Shown one piece after another: positions 12,880 through 29,716 of a stretch of DNA of 64,000 nucleotides (position 1 is its first letter; every line of letters begins with the position of its first letter). Source of the stretch: Latrodectus hesperus (lineage: Eukaryota; Arthropoda; Arachnida; Araneae; Theridiidae); NCBI GenBank assembly GCA_037975125.1, contig CM075852.1, positions 6,229,134 to 6,293,133 on the forward strand, written 5' to 3'. The notes under the pieces are model-generated. The model was not told the origin of the DNA. It made no database searches and saw nothing but the letters and a program-made list of their open reading frames with translations. A program made the translations under genes and the position numbers.

Positions 12880-15800
12880 TTTTTTTAGCATTTAACATTT
12901 GAAGAAAACATCATAACGAACAACTGTAGCAAATTCCTTGTACATGAGAAAAATTAATGCATATGGAGTATTTTACGTTCACATAGTATCAAAAAATTTA
13001 AATCTGAGAAAAACAATATTGTAAATCTGTGAAGCACTTGAGACAAAAATTTCATATTTAAATACCATTAAATTGTTTTTATTGAATTTTTCATCAAATT
13101 ATGTTTCATTATTTAAAGAAACCAAATTGTTATTTTAAATCAGTTTAATTAATTAAAATTTACATATTGCATTTTTAAAATTGTTTCGAATATTTGAAAG
13201 TATTATAACATATATATTTCATAGCAAGCATAAATTATAAGCATATTCTATATTAATTTTAAGATTCTAGATAAATAAAAAAATTTAAACATAATAAAAA
13301 GTAATATATTTTAAAAATTATTTCATATGGTAAGATATTGGAAAAATAATAGAAAAGTATATATTCTTATTTATAATATGCATAACATTTTCATTTCTTG
13401 ATTTTACTATATACATATTTGTTTTTTGTAGGTAAAATATTAATGCTCTAAAATTTTAAATATATACGTCTTAAATATTTTAATTATTTTTTTTCAAAAT
13501 GATCCAGTACTTTAAGCAATACCTTTTGGATTTTGTTTTAATTATTTTATATTTTTTTTTGACTTTGTTTCACTTTATAAAAATCTGATGACCTTCGGTT
13601 TTTTTGTGAAAGTCTAGTTGCATCTTTTTTTCTTTGCAAATTTTAAAAATGTAATAAGACAACACTCCTGCACGTAGTTTTGTTGTATTCAAAACTTTCA
13701 AATTGAACTCACTGATGGCTAGAGTTACTGCATATTGCAGTCTCTTTTTAGATACTAATATGTCTTTCGAGCATTTTTTCCATATACAACTGTGAAGACT
13801 TTCATTTGCATTTTGAAATTTTGCAGAGGCACAACGAAGAAGAATTTCTTTAGAATCCAGTGTTTGGTACATTGGTAGTATCCTCTCGACAATTTTTTTG
13901 TGAGTTTAGTCTTTTCATCAATGTGGGACTTCATGGTAATTCATTGCATGCCACATACCTTTGATAAAAGCACCATGATAAACATCCCGTGGGGCGTTTC
14001 TTGTGTTGAGGCTTTTTATCTGTTTACATACAGTGATAAAGTGTCGCCAAAAATTAAAGCTTTCATCTTTTGAATATCTAGAGCATTATCTTTTGTTGTT
14101 TTCCGATAAAAAGTTTGGAGTTTTACTATAGTTTCTTCCTTTAAATTGCTTAGCTTTTGACCACCAAGTGTGACGCCTTTCACTCTCAATTCTTTATAAC
14201 ATTACGAAGGGCCGTTCTAAGTCTTTTCGCAACATGATTAATACATTCTTCTTTAACAGTTGGAATATCAGTAAATATTTTCTCTTCGTTTATGTGAATA
14301 AATGTTTTATAATCTTCATCACATATAATTGCTGTGAACAACATAATATATGAAAGTGAATGTTTCCAAATTAGTGATGCATCAACAATTTTCATGCTTC
14401 CAGATGATCCACAGAAGTTTTTTTTTCTCAGGGTCCTTCTTTCCAAATGTGGAATTCAGCCCTGTCTTCCCCGAGATCTCGAGACGCAACTGTGCACTCC
14501 GAACAGTACTTCGACATGATTTCAAAGTCAACTACTAAACCTGTGAGGGAATCAATGGCTATTACAATACCATATAAAGAAGTATGACCTTGTTTCTAAC
14601 AAGTTCCATCATAGGACACAGACTGATCCTTAGGATTTAAATTTGAATTTGTTTCCAAATGTGCTTTCCTAACTGCACTGCGGATTTCTTTTACCATTTT
14701 ATCTCGAAACCCTTAGTTCTTTTAAATTAAATTAGAGAAATATTTAGAAAATGTGTTTTATCCATGTTTGTAAAAACCAGAGAATGATTCCATTGCTGCA
14801 TGGCCTTTTCCAAAGCTTGGAAAAGCTGCCACAACTTTGTTATTGACATCAACTTTTCGTGAGTATGGTATTCTTGGACTAGAAAAGTTGAGCCAAAATT
14901 TTCTCTGTAAGTTTTGCAGGACATTTCTAGTTTCACTGAAAAACCTTAATTTTCCTGAGTGGATACATCTAAAGAGCAGACAACACTATTACTGCCTTGC
15001 AAATTCCTTAGCAGACAGGAGAAGCAGTTTTTATTCATAAAAATATACTCATTTCCACTTGGGGGAGGAATATCATTACGTAAATGGCCTGATTCTGGAA
15101 CATTTAAATTTATAAAATAAAATTTTGGGTCAACTGTTTCCTTTGGTACAGCTTCCTCAGTAAATTTTGTTTATCTTCTAAGAGCTGATTCAATCGCAGC
15201 AAGTTTTCGTTACGTTTGTCTGTCTTTATGTATCCTGTATCTTGAACTAATTGTATACATTATGATGAAAATTACAATGCTCAATTAAAAAGAATATAAT
15301 TTTAGAAAGTAGTTCTGAAAGAACTGATTTATAAAAGAAGAGGAAACAGAAATACAAGTTTTAAAATCAAAACAGAAATCCAGCAGTAATCAAAATAATG
15401 ATAGCTGTTAATCAACAGGATTAGTGTTGCCAGACAAAATCATTCAAATAATAAAAACTAAATAATTTTGATGTGGCAAAAATATAGCATATTCTAAAAC
15501 AAGAATTCAGTAAATAATGATTTGAAGAGTAAATATTTGCATGCTATGAGACGATAGGAAATGGGTGTGCCCATTTGCTTACAAAATAAATAACTTTATT
15601 TTTTAAGTTTTAATGATGTCAATCAAAGAAATATTAGCCAAAATTTGATATTTAAAACTTATTACTTTCTAGAAAAATATATATTTCATTGAAAATTAGT
15701 TATTATTTAAATACACAGTCCTCATGTTACTTGTTTACGTTTTCAAGCAAACTTGAAAAAAGGGCGTGGCACATTGTTTAATGTATTAAAATATTAATAA

Positions 15801-15950
15801 TTTTGTCTAACATTAACTGAAATCAAAAATTATTTTTGTATTATATAGAGAATGATTCATATTTTTTATACACTAAAAAAGGAAAACCAATATTTTTTCG
15901 ATTTTGCACATTTTGATAGCCCACTGTTCCCTTAAATTTGCTAATTTTAG
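12880..15950 (-). repeat. Copy B of the diverged ~3-kb duplicated unit
   Basis: Collinear with 6780-9840 in the same orientation, about 6.1-6.2 kb apart. The flanks of the two copies do not look alike beyond these limits, so either two insertions of one element or an old segmental duplication could explain them. No convincing terminal inverted repeats were seen for either copy. Confidence 0.8.
13570..15110 (-). pseudogene. Decayed Mutator-like transposase (copy B)
   Basis: Two minus-strand frames carry recognisable blocks. The 14186-14446 frame reads GSSGSMKIVDASLIWK, then CDEDYKTFIHINEEK and KEECINHVAKRLRTALRNVI. This is the pattern of arthropod proteins with the Mutator-like transposase domain, where a Cys/His motif follows a 'GD-D--TY' stretch. 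The 13570-13872 frame holds NANESLHSCIWKKCSKD followed by KKRLQYAVTLAISEFN, matching the typical 'QN-NES-----W--CPK' C-terminal block. Stops and frameshifts separate the pieces and the catalytic Asp region is damaged. Recognition is from memory of the family; exact domain limits would need a profile search. Confidence 0.65.
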
Positions 15951-20009
<4,059 letters not shown>

Positions 20010-20400
20010 CTAGACCGTTGTTGTTGCCTCAGCACGCTTCTTAAAACCTAGTGCTGAGTTGGGTTCTAAAACTTAGATAGAAGCAGCTGGTGGAGTCTTC
20101 GTGATTTTGAAGCAGTAATTAAGCAGAAGACCCCCAATGTATCACCTGCCCCCCTCAGAGGTAGTATTTCACCTGGAGGATATTGCGACGACACCCAGAT
20201 TTAACGTTCAGTTAAGCCGGATTTCGAACAAAATACCTTTCGATAATAAAAACTACACCCTCACCAATCAGGTCACCAGTGTCATAGTGAGTTAGAGCGT
20301 AATGTAAATACCAGCAGAGATCCCTGCACCTAACATGGAAGGGTTTTAACAGATCTGATGGGCCCTCTGGAGAGAAAAGAAACATCGGACACAATACATA
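20010..20400 (-). mobile_element. GC-shifted fragment, probably the 3' part of a retroelement
   Basis: The base composition is clearly less AT-rich than the flanks. Read on the minus strand it ends near 20018 in a short CAACAACAAC tract, like the tail of the non-LTR insertion at 33676-34285. A 60-codon frame at 20212-20394 has no domain I can name. Assignment to a retroelement is inference from composition and tail. Confidence 0.35.
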
Positions 20401-20929
20401 CTTAACAATAGAATTATGCTTGCAATCATATGGAGACAGTGGAAATTATTAATTTTTCACAGTAAAGATGGTTTGTAAAGTATTCTAATTAACACAAATT
20501 GGATTGCAATAGAGAGTTAACATGTGGACACGAAAGAAGCATTCAAATTAGGTATCAGAAAAAATACATGGCAGGATGTGGTAAGAGAGTCTTGTAAAAC
20601 ACTTAACAAATTGCATGCGTGCAAGAAATAAAGAGAATAAATGGAAATGCAAAAGGGAATTAAAAATGATTAATCAGAATTTAATATTTATACCTGCACT
20701 TACTGCAAATTAATGTAATAATGAATAATTAGAGCATTTAGTATGAATTTAATAGTTGAGTGAATCACATCTCAAAATAAGTTAGGATATATAAAATTCT
20801 AAGCTATATATACAAAAAGTTTAGGTAGGTTATGCATAGTGTATTAAAATATGTCAATACAACATGATGACAATAATTGTGATTAAATAATCAAATAAGC
20901 ACGCTGGAATGATGGTGAGAATGAGCAAA

Positions 20930-22750
20930 CAAATAATAATGAACTATATACAAGGAGATGAAACACAGGCAAAAAGTTACGGGTAGACAGGTTTATGCCT
21001 AAATGTAGAAAATGAGAGAGTATGTGGATTTTACGACTCATCTTCTTCCAGGTGAAGTCAATCACCCACACAGCCATCATTATCCTACTATTCCTCTGTA
21101 ATAATTAAGTCCCTATATTCAACTAAAAAGTTTATAAGGTTAATAACTTTTAGCATTTCAGCCTTGGTGATTTCTTTGAGCCAAACACTTTACAGATTGT
21201 CACTGGGAGTTGTAAAGTACCAGGAGCTCGTGATGGGGCATGTTAAAGCGTAATGAATTAGAGTTCCTTCTTCTCCACATGCACAGTTCTCAATGGGTTG
21301 TACTCCTATTCTATGCAGATAACTTGGAAATTAAAAGTGTAGCTACTCTTGCATCCATAATGTTACTGCTTGTGATCTTAATTTTTTGTTTTATTTGTGT
21401 CTCAGTATTGATGGTGAGATGAAGGGGGGGTATGCCAGTAATGAATTGTAAAGCTGCCGTCGATGTTGTTTTGTAGGCCCTAATTATATTAAGCAGAAAC
21501 TGTCTCTGTATTTTGACTAGATAGTAGCTGATTTTGGACTCGTTAATTAGCTCTCCAAAGTGTTGCACCGTGCACTAGAAACCTTTCTACCGCTGTCTTG
21601 TACAGCACAATGTGCTGTTTTTGGAATAATCCCCATGTTGAACCATATATTCTAAGTAGCCTCTGGTGAATGCGAAAGGCTTTGACATCTTGCTGTTTTC
21701 TATGTGCGGCCCAATTAAACTTTTTATCCAGTAGTACAACCAGAAGTTTAATACTCTTACTTCTCTTTATCCTTAAGTTATTTAAAAATATCTGTGGTTC
21801 GCATTGCAGTTTCGTTAATATGAGGTAATTTGATTTTTCAATTGAAATTTTAAGGTTATATTTATGGGTCCAATTGCTAAAAATCTTAAAGGCTTCTGTA
21901 GTAACGCGTCCATGCTTCATTTCACTGTCCGCTGACACAATGAAGCAAAGGCTTGGAAGGTAACTGTACTTTAGGATCAATATCTTTACCAACAGTGGTC
22001 CACTCAAATTGCCGTGGTTCATCAGCAAGCAGATTCCATAATGGGTCCACTGCAAGAGCTTTGTGGGCATCCAATGCCCCTGCGTTTTCTTCACAAATGG
22101 TAATGATGCCAATCTCTCGATGTTCCAGAATGCTGGTGAGAATGTTTTCATGGTTTCTGGGCATCATTTACTTTCGAGTGCTTACTTGATAGATGGATGT
22201 GGTGCAGAGTCGAAAGCTCCTTTAATATCCAGAGAGATTATTGCGCAATGTTTTGCCAAGGTTTTTGCAATCTGGATATGTCGTTTCAGGTGTAGGACAG
22301 CATCGTTCACTGACTTTCCTTGACGAAAACCAAAGTGATTTTGGTGAAGAAGACCATGACTCTTTAAGAAGAAAGTCAATCGTGTAGTCACAATTTTTTT
22401 ATTAATTTCTCCATCGTTGGTAAGAGGGTGATTGGCCTATATGATTAAACTTGCAGTTTGTCTGTTCCTTCCTTTTGGAAGAGAATGATTAAACCAATTA
22501 GGAAGCACTTTGGGAAGTGGCACTGATTTCATTATTTTTTGATAAGGATTCTGAGATAGGCCATCGGCATTCCGTCCAGAAGAGTTCAAATCCTAATGCT
22601 GTTAAAGACCCATTGAGTACGTGCTCGTTAAATTTGTGGAATCGAAAGTCCTGTGGTCGGTTGTTCAACAGTTACCATGAGTGTAATAGTCTGGTGAAAA
22701 TTTCCTTCCTCCTCAGATCAGTGTTCTGATAGAAGGAGAAGACCTTCTCG
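20930..22750 (-). mobile_element. Decayed 5'-truncated R1-like non-LTR retrotransposon
   Basis: On the minus strand, remnants follow the order of a LINE reverse transcriptase and its C-terminal tail. These are YRPITLLPTMEKL-type near 22400-22440 (with stops), QNHFGFRQGKSVNDAVLHLK and SLDIKGAFDSAPHPS (22182-22391), and PLWNLLADE. Then come ISIEKSNYLILTK, DKKFNWAAHRKQQDVKAF and STWGLFQKQHIVLYKT (21543-22151), followed by YKTTSTAALQFITGIPPLH (21311-21568). The last block is a Cys-rich tail near 21100-21290 (CACGEEGTLIHYALTCP). Roughly 160 bp of 3' UTR may follow to about 20930. Confidence 0.85.
21100..22740 (-). pseudogene. R1-like reverse transcriptase remnant
   Basis: Reverse transcriptase of the element described for 20930-22750. 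The motif A Asp is kept (SLDIKGAFD). The YADD/FADD active-site position before LCFIVSADSE reads LPS, so the catalytic dyad is lost. Frame breaks occur near 22150-22180 and around 21540-21560, and stops are present further upstream. The endonuclease domain and ORF1 are absent, consistent with 5' truncation. The family is inferred from similarity to arthropod R1-type proteins remembered, mainly the 'KLNWAAH' and 'TTSTAAL--ITGIPPLH' blocks. Confidence 0.82.
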
Positions 22751-25700
22751 TGGTATTATCTATCAAAAGGGTTTAGAGCAAAGACGTACTTTTATCCCCG
22801 TGGTGTTCAAGTTAAACGCGAAAGACGCACTTTACTGACTTAAATTTCGCTTGTTTAAGTGTCATTAGTAACAGCAACACGTGTGTGCTGATATCATATG
22901 TTAACTAATTTAATAATTTTAAATATAATAATCGTTAGAGATAATTTTTTCAGGGATATTATTTAGCCCCGAAGTCACAGGTTTCGTTTGCTTAAAACTT
23001 CATAAAGTATAATATCAATCTATTATTTTGAAATTTTCGGCATGTTTGTTTGTTTGAAGGAAACAAAGAATTGATTCTTGTTTGGTTTGTCAATAAAACA
23101 GTTAACTTCCCTACGAAATATGGTTTAACATATTTCATTATTGTTGTAAATTAATTTCATATATTTTAGTCTAACAGAATGCAATAAATTATTAATTAGT
23201 AAATTTTATTAATTTATGCAAATCTTAAGACAATAAAGAAAATTTATATTGTAGCACAATACTTTGTTTATATATTTGATTATGTAAAAATTATTTTATA
23301 TAAGATTGGTATTACATAAATGTTAGTTTTTGAATATTATTATTTTTGGGGATGAATAAACATTTTTATATATTGGATAATTTACTTTAGTTCTTTTCAT
23401 TTTTTAGATTTGGATTATAATATTATCAATGTATAATACATTAAAAATAAAACGACGATTAGCCCTTATGTATTGATAATTCAACATGGACCAAAGAAAA
23501 TAGCTTCAATGTGTAATGGGAAGGAAAAATAGCAGTATGGATATAGTATTCTTTTGAATACTACAGATCCCATATACAGAAATTTTCATATCAAATTCTT
23601 TGTCTGATGTGTTTTGCTTATAGTCACTTATAATAAAATGATTATATGTAACATTATTATTTTAGATTCTGAAATCTAAAAGTATTTGTTTTTAAAATAA
23701 CTGCACAGTATTTCAGTTATTACTTATTCAATGTTTACTAAATAATAAAGTATGCATTTTATGTTTTACATTTAGGAAGGTAATTAAGAGCACATAAAAC
23801 ACAATATTGAACCAGTAATAAAGAAAGGAGCAGAAATATTTAATATATTTCAATTATAGGAAACATTTAAGGTGAAAATATAAATTGTACCTCGTATGCT
23901 GTAAATCAGGATAAATAAACCAATCAAAAATAATGAGAAAAGTTAATTTATTTAATGCGAAATGTTTACTAAATATTTAAATAGTTTAAATTTGCCAAGT
24001 GTTGGAATTACTGCATCAAACAATAATTACTATTAATGGAACACAAATCGATACAAAACTAATTATGATAGCAAGATAGATTTTAGGAGAAAACTAGAAT
24101 CTACATGATTAACCATTTATATACAGGAAAATTTAAAAATATCAATGAGAGAAAATTCTAGTAAAAATTGAAAGAAAATTCTGGTTAATATAAATTTCAC
24201 AGCAAATTATTTCAGTAGGAAAAGCTAATTGAGTAAATTTTTCTATTTAATCGAAAGAATAAAAATCTAAAAGGTTTAAATTATCAGTTCAACAATACCG
24301 ATTCACAAATTAAGTGAACAATACCGATACACAAGTCTTCCATAAATAATGTCTGACCAGATGTTTCTCATCCAGACTTCTCCGTCTTTCATGATTCTTT
24401 TCTTATTTTTCATTCAAAATATTTTTATTGTAAAATATTATCTATTATAATTAAGGGAACACAATACTTCAAGATCCAGTTTAAGATATTTTCTTCTATT
24501 TCATGCACGACGATACTATATCAATTTTGTTAACAATACCTACAAAATCGAAAACATTCATAGATTTAATCCTAAAAATGATTTTCTTACTTATTCATAA
24601 GATAGTTGAAAAGTTCATAGAAAAATTCAATTGTTATTCATTGAAAAAAATTAAAGTTATCTTATAGAACAGTTTTGTTTCCTATACTACACATCAGCAA
24701 CTTTTGAAACAATTTTACAACTATTACTGAATATTGGATGTTACACTTGTTTCAAATACGTGATAAGCAAAAAAGACAAGCATCATCAAAAATATTTTCG
24801 ATATTATCTTTTCGTTTTTTTTATGGCCCACAGGATATGATTATATAATTGTAAACTGATCAACATTTCTGCATAAATATTCATCAGAATCAAAATAAGA
24901 AAAAATATTTTAAGTCAATAAAAATAACTCAGAAGTCGCTTGTGTCAAAAGAAAAAGAAAATAACACATAATTCAATAAATTAGTAGGACGACACACATA
25001 GATATTGTTACTGTTGCAAAATCATGTGAAGATTTTTAAGAAGTACTTATATCTTCAAGTTACAAGTACCATAGATTTAAAAAATCTTCAACCTTTTATT
25101 TTTCCAATATACAATGGTTTTAGAGAAGCTATTTTCGTAATTTCCAAAATAAATCAAAAATCTGAACTTTTTGTTTCGATAAAGAATTAACTTTTAAGAC
25201 AAAAATATGTGGTTCAAGTTTTAAAAAAATGACTTAAAAAGTGCGCTTTATCAAGACTAATAATAAGAATTAGTTTGCTGAAATCTAACGAAGCTACCAA
25301 ACTTGGAAGTTCCTTAATATTCTGGTCAGCAAAATTTGGCACACATTTTTAAAATAGAAATAAAAATAGTTTTGCCCAATTGAAAAGTTATGTGAAAAAG
25401 TTGACAAATTAAAATATCAGAATCTTATTCTGTTTTTCAGGAAAAATCTTTGATATTATTAGAGATAAAATGAAAAAAGTTCAGAATGTAAAAGTATTTT
25501 TCTTGAATAGGTAGAGAATAAATTTTAGCTACTCTATGTTATAAATGCTTAACAGAAATTTGAGCAACTTCTTATGGAACAAAAATTAAAAATAGGACGA
25601 ATGATTATAAAAAACAGCGCATAAAGAAATTATGTTTTATATTACCATTCTTTGAAAAAATATTTCAAGTTAAAGTTGTAAAATCCATTTCCAAATATAA

Positions 25701-26999
25701 TTATAGAATTTAAAAAATTGGAAAACTTAACTGTCTTTTCAAAATCATTTTTAGTTGAGTACTCGAACTCCTTAAACCAATATTAATAACCATTAACAAA
25801 ACTAAGAAAATCTTTAATTTATGAGCAACTATAATTTACTCGGGGTAATAAAATATAATCGATTAAAAAACAACGCTTGAATGAATATTACATTTTCTAG
25901 TTTTTTGGGTACAATACACTGCAAGGAAAATTCTTTAAACTGAATTTAACACACACTCAGTTTAGTATCCAACAGTTTTGAGTAGAGATAAATTGAATTA
26001 AAACAATAGCAACTACTGTACGAAATCACGAAAATTTGAAGAAATGTGGTTGCATATTACATTTTTATTGAAGAAATGCAATATCAATCAGACATTACTA
26101 TTTTTACTATAATCATTAAAATTTTCTCAACAATTTGAACTTGCAAGATGATTTATCCCTTTGATACAGATTTGATATGCCACTATGAAACTGGCAGAAT
26201 AATATTTTAATACTGTCCAGAACTGTAGAACCAACATAATTCACTTAATGCGAGCGCATGATATGCCAAGAAGCACTATTTTTAGCTTTACTATTTAATC
26301 ATATAATACTTTGATAATAATATTTGGTAGTTGTCCTATAGCCAAAAATCAAGTACCTATTGTAATATGTACAACAGCAATAATATAAAGCAACCAGAGC
26401 AGCTACCAATCAAGTAGCTACCAAAATGTAAGAATGAAAGATATTACACATTTTAAAAAATTTCTCTACTATTTTATTACACCAGCTGTGGTATATGTCG
26501 CAATCGGCAAAAATTGATGAGTATGTAATACTTATTATATAAACTTTAAGTTTGCACGTAAGAAAACTTGATAATATTCATTATCTCTCTTATTACATAA
26601 AAATTGAGTTATATGTAAAGAACATAATTGATTTGACATAACAAATATGCATTCGGAATAGTTTGAAACCGAACAAAAAATCCATTGAGACAAATGTATT
26701 TAGGATGATCATAAAAAAAGAAATGTATTAGAAAAAGTAATTTTGAAAGTATTTTTTACTCTTTTTTTTAAAATCCTTAATAAAAAATATTTTCTATAAC
26801 AATTTGAACAAAAATATTAATTATAAATTTCTTACTGCTTTTTTTTTCGCATTATGATGAAAGAATATCTACGAATAAACAAAATTAAGTTATACTAAAC
26901 AGCAATTTCTGTATCGAAAAAAGCGAATATTTATTGTGATCTAAAAGATGGAAGTATTATTTTAATATTAGATAAAGCTATTTTTATTGGTATTCTCAT
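22751..26999. other. Mostly AT-rich stretch, no gene recognised
   Basis: A short less AT-rich segment at about 22740-22890 may be a further piece of degraded transposon next to the LINE, but I cannot identify it. The rest is AT-rich with one 61-codon frame at 25005-25190 that has no recognisable domain. A short direct repeat containing ACAATACCGAT occurs twice near 24290-24330. Confidence 0.5.
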
Positions 27000-27830
27000 C
27001 AAAATGATAAGTCAAAATGTTTTCTTTTTTAAAACCCATTAAAATACATCCATTATATGATTCACTTTAAGTTTTTATTTCTCAAAAAATTTTAAGAATG
27101 AAAGTGAATCCAAATTTAGAAATATTCTTTACTATTTTATTTTTAGCATCACAAATTTTATTTTTATTATCTTAATCTACTTAAGCAATTATCTAATAGA
27201 AAAATAAAATAAATGTGCATATATACATTCTTGCAAAATTGCTATTTTAAAAAGAAATTAAAATTTTTTGCACCTTATAAAACTAAGTAAAAAGAAAATT
27301 GTTTCCATAAACATTCTCAGCGAGTTAGTCACATCGGAATAAAAGAAAATATTATTTAAAATAATATTCCTAAACAAAAACAGTACCATTTTTTTGTTAT
27401 TTAAAATGAGGAAAATAATATGTTCCATACATGCTTTAATAATACTTTATCATGTTCCAATAAAATGAATTGGAATAACTTTTCCTCCAAATATCATCAA
27501 ATATGAGAAAGAAACTGGAAGTAATATTTTTATTTTTCTATAATGTAGAAAGAAAGAGTGCTGTAGTGTATTTATACGAACTTGTTGATATTTATTTCAC
27601 CGGATTTCAATAATATTTATTAGATATTTATACTAAATTTTTAAAATGTAATATAGTAGTATTTTTACCCATTTATTTTTAAAATGATAAAAAAATTAAT
27701 GTTAAAAATAAAAATTTTGAAAAGTAACAATAATAAAGTAATGTTTATTTGAAAACATGTAATAAAATGCAGTTTTTAACGGGAATAAATTTATAATAAT
27801 TATAAAGCAAAAAAATAATATTATTAGTTT
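27000..27830. repeat. Dispersed repeat, copy 1 (matches 58640-59430)
   Basis: The order of shared blocks is the same at 58640-59430 on the same strand. Shared blocks are CTACTTAAGCAATTAT, AAAATAAATGTGC, GAAAATTGTTT.CATAAACATTC, TTTTCCT.CAAATAT and AAAGTAACAATAAT...GG.AATAAATTTATAA. No coding sequence or terminal repeats were seen. It is an unidentified, old, low-GC repeat. Confidence 0.75.
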
Positions 27831-28122
27831 AAAAACAAGTCTGAGTTACTTTTCGTTTGTTTGCCGATCCTGTATTGTTTGCGATTTGATACAATCTTAT
27901 ATTGCAAAGAAAGTATAGAATATATTCCCATCACATAAAAACATTAACTTTAACAGCAATAAAATAATAAAAAAACACGCTACCATTTGTTAGTCATTGC
28001 ATTTTGACTAGATATGGATATTTAAAATTTTGCTGACCACCCCAACATATTTAAATAACACTTAAGAAATATCAACACCATTTTAAATGTTCGTATATAA
28101 GAATTAAATATTTGTATATATT

Positions 28123-28203
<81 letters not shown>

Positions 28204-29367
28204 CAATATGTTTTCTTAATTTAGAAAAGCAGCAGCGTATAAAATAAAAATAATAATAATTCTTATAATATTTTATTATAATTCTTATAATAAATTAATA
28301 ATAATAAGATTAAAAATTACGTTTATGCGAGCACACCACATGGTGTCTAACAGTAACATTTTTATGTGAATACCTAAATTAAATATTTTTATGTGATTGG
28401 TATTTCTCGCTGTCTTGCATATATACATTAATCAATAAAAACTTAAAATACAAAAAGAATAAATATAACTAAGCACATATTTAGAATGAAAATGAAATCT
28501 AGAAAACTTAATTAAAAAGTTTTCTAAAATCAGAAAAATAAGTTTATATTCTAGATTTTATCTCTTAATTCAAAAAAGGAGAACTTTAGAATAAAAGAAT
28601 AAATTTACATTAAAGTTTTCAAAGATAAAAATTATTAACATTAAAATAATCTTTTAATAAATTAATCTTTGAAAGGAAAAAATTACTCATTTTTTTCTAA
28701 TATTCGAATATAAGTTTAAGTAATGTGCTTATATGTAACTATCTTTTTCACACTTAGTAAAATATTTTTTAAGAATTAAAACTTTCGATTTCTGTTTAAT
28801 CTTATTCATTTCGCAATCTTACTTTCTTTATTATTAATAAAAATTTTCTCAAATTCGTTCAAATGTTCAAAAAGAAAAGTAATTATCATGCATGAAATTT
28901 TTAATAATTTAATCACATTAAACATCTATTATTTTGTACATTTTTAAAAAAGAATTCCTTATTTCATAAAAGTTGTATTTAATTGAAACTTATTTCTGTT
29001 TCTTAAGTGGTTTTTTTAAATTTATTTTTATTTTGCTTTCTCAGGTGAAACAGTTATGAACAATTCAATAAATTTTCTTATTAAATTAAAATTCTTAATT
29101 TATTAAAATAAAACAAAAATATAAAATTCACAGTTTTCTTTTAAAAATATAAATTTTTATCCTAACTTGAATTTAATATCTTCATTTAATAAACTTTTGA
29201 ATAAAAATTCAGTTGAAAAAGGTTGCTAAAATATTTCTGTTTGATAAATAAACTTCTGAATCTTAACAAAAATGAAATTTCTTTAGTTTTATAAAAATAA
29301 AATTTTCAAAGGATTTAATTAAAAGTAAGGGATTAATATTCTGTGATTGAGACATAATCATTTAAAA
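27831..29367. other. AT-rich stretch containing a (TA)n tract
   Basis: Apart from the TA tract at 28125-28202, nothing recognisable was found. Confidence 0.5.
28125..28202. repeat. (TA)n microsatellite
   Basis: About 39 TA units, preceded by two TTTGTATATA units. Confidence 0.97.
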
Positions 29368-29716
29368 TAATAAAATGTCTTAATCTACCATAAAAAAAAC
29401 AATAATATAAAAAAATTTCATGCTTTGAAACTTAATTCCATTTTGTTTTGCGAGCATGATATTTTTAATACTGCAAAATTAACTGTATATATACTATCTT
29501 TTTATCTTGTTTTAATATTTTTATTTTAAAACATTGAAAATAAAAAAATAATAAAATTTCTTAGTTTACAATAAAAGAACAATAATTTAAAAAAATTTTC
29601 TGCTTTAAACTTAATTTCATTTTGTTTTGCGAGCATGATATTTTTAATACTGCAAAATTAACTATATATATACTATTTTTTTATCTTGTTTTAATATTTT
29701 TATTTTAAAACATTGA
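29368..29716. repeat. Tandem duplication, period 181 bp
   Basis: Unit 1 (29368-29536) and unit 2 (29549-29716) share long identical blocks such as TTTTGTTTTGCGAGCATGAT and TTTTAATACTGCAAAATTAA, with a few substitutions and small indels. No coding content. Confidence 0.93.
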
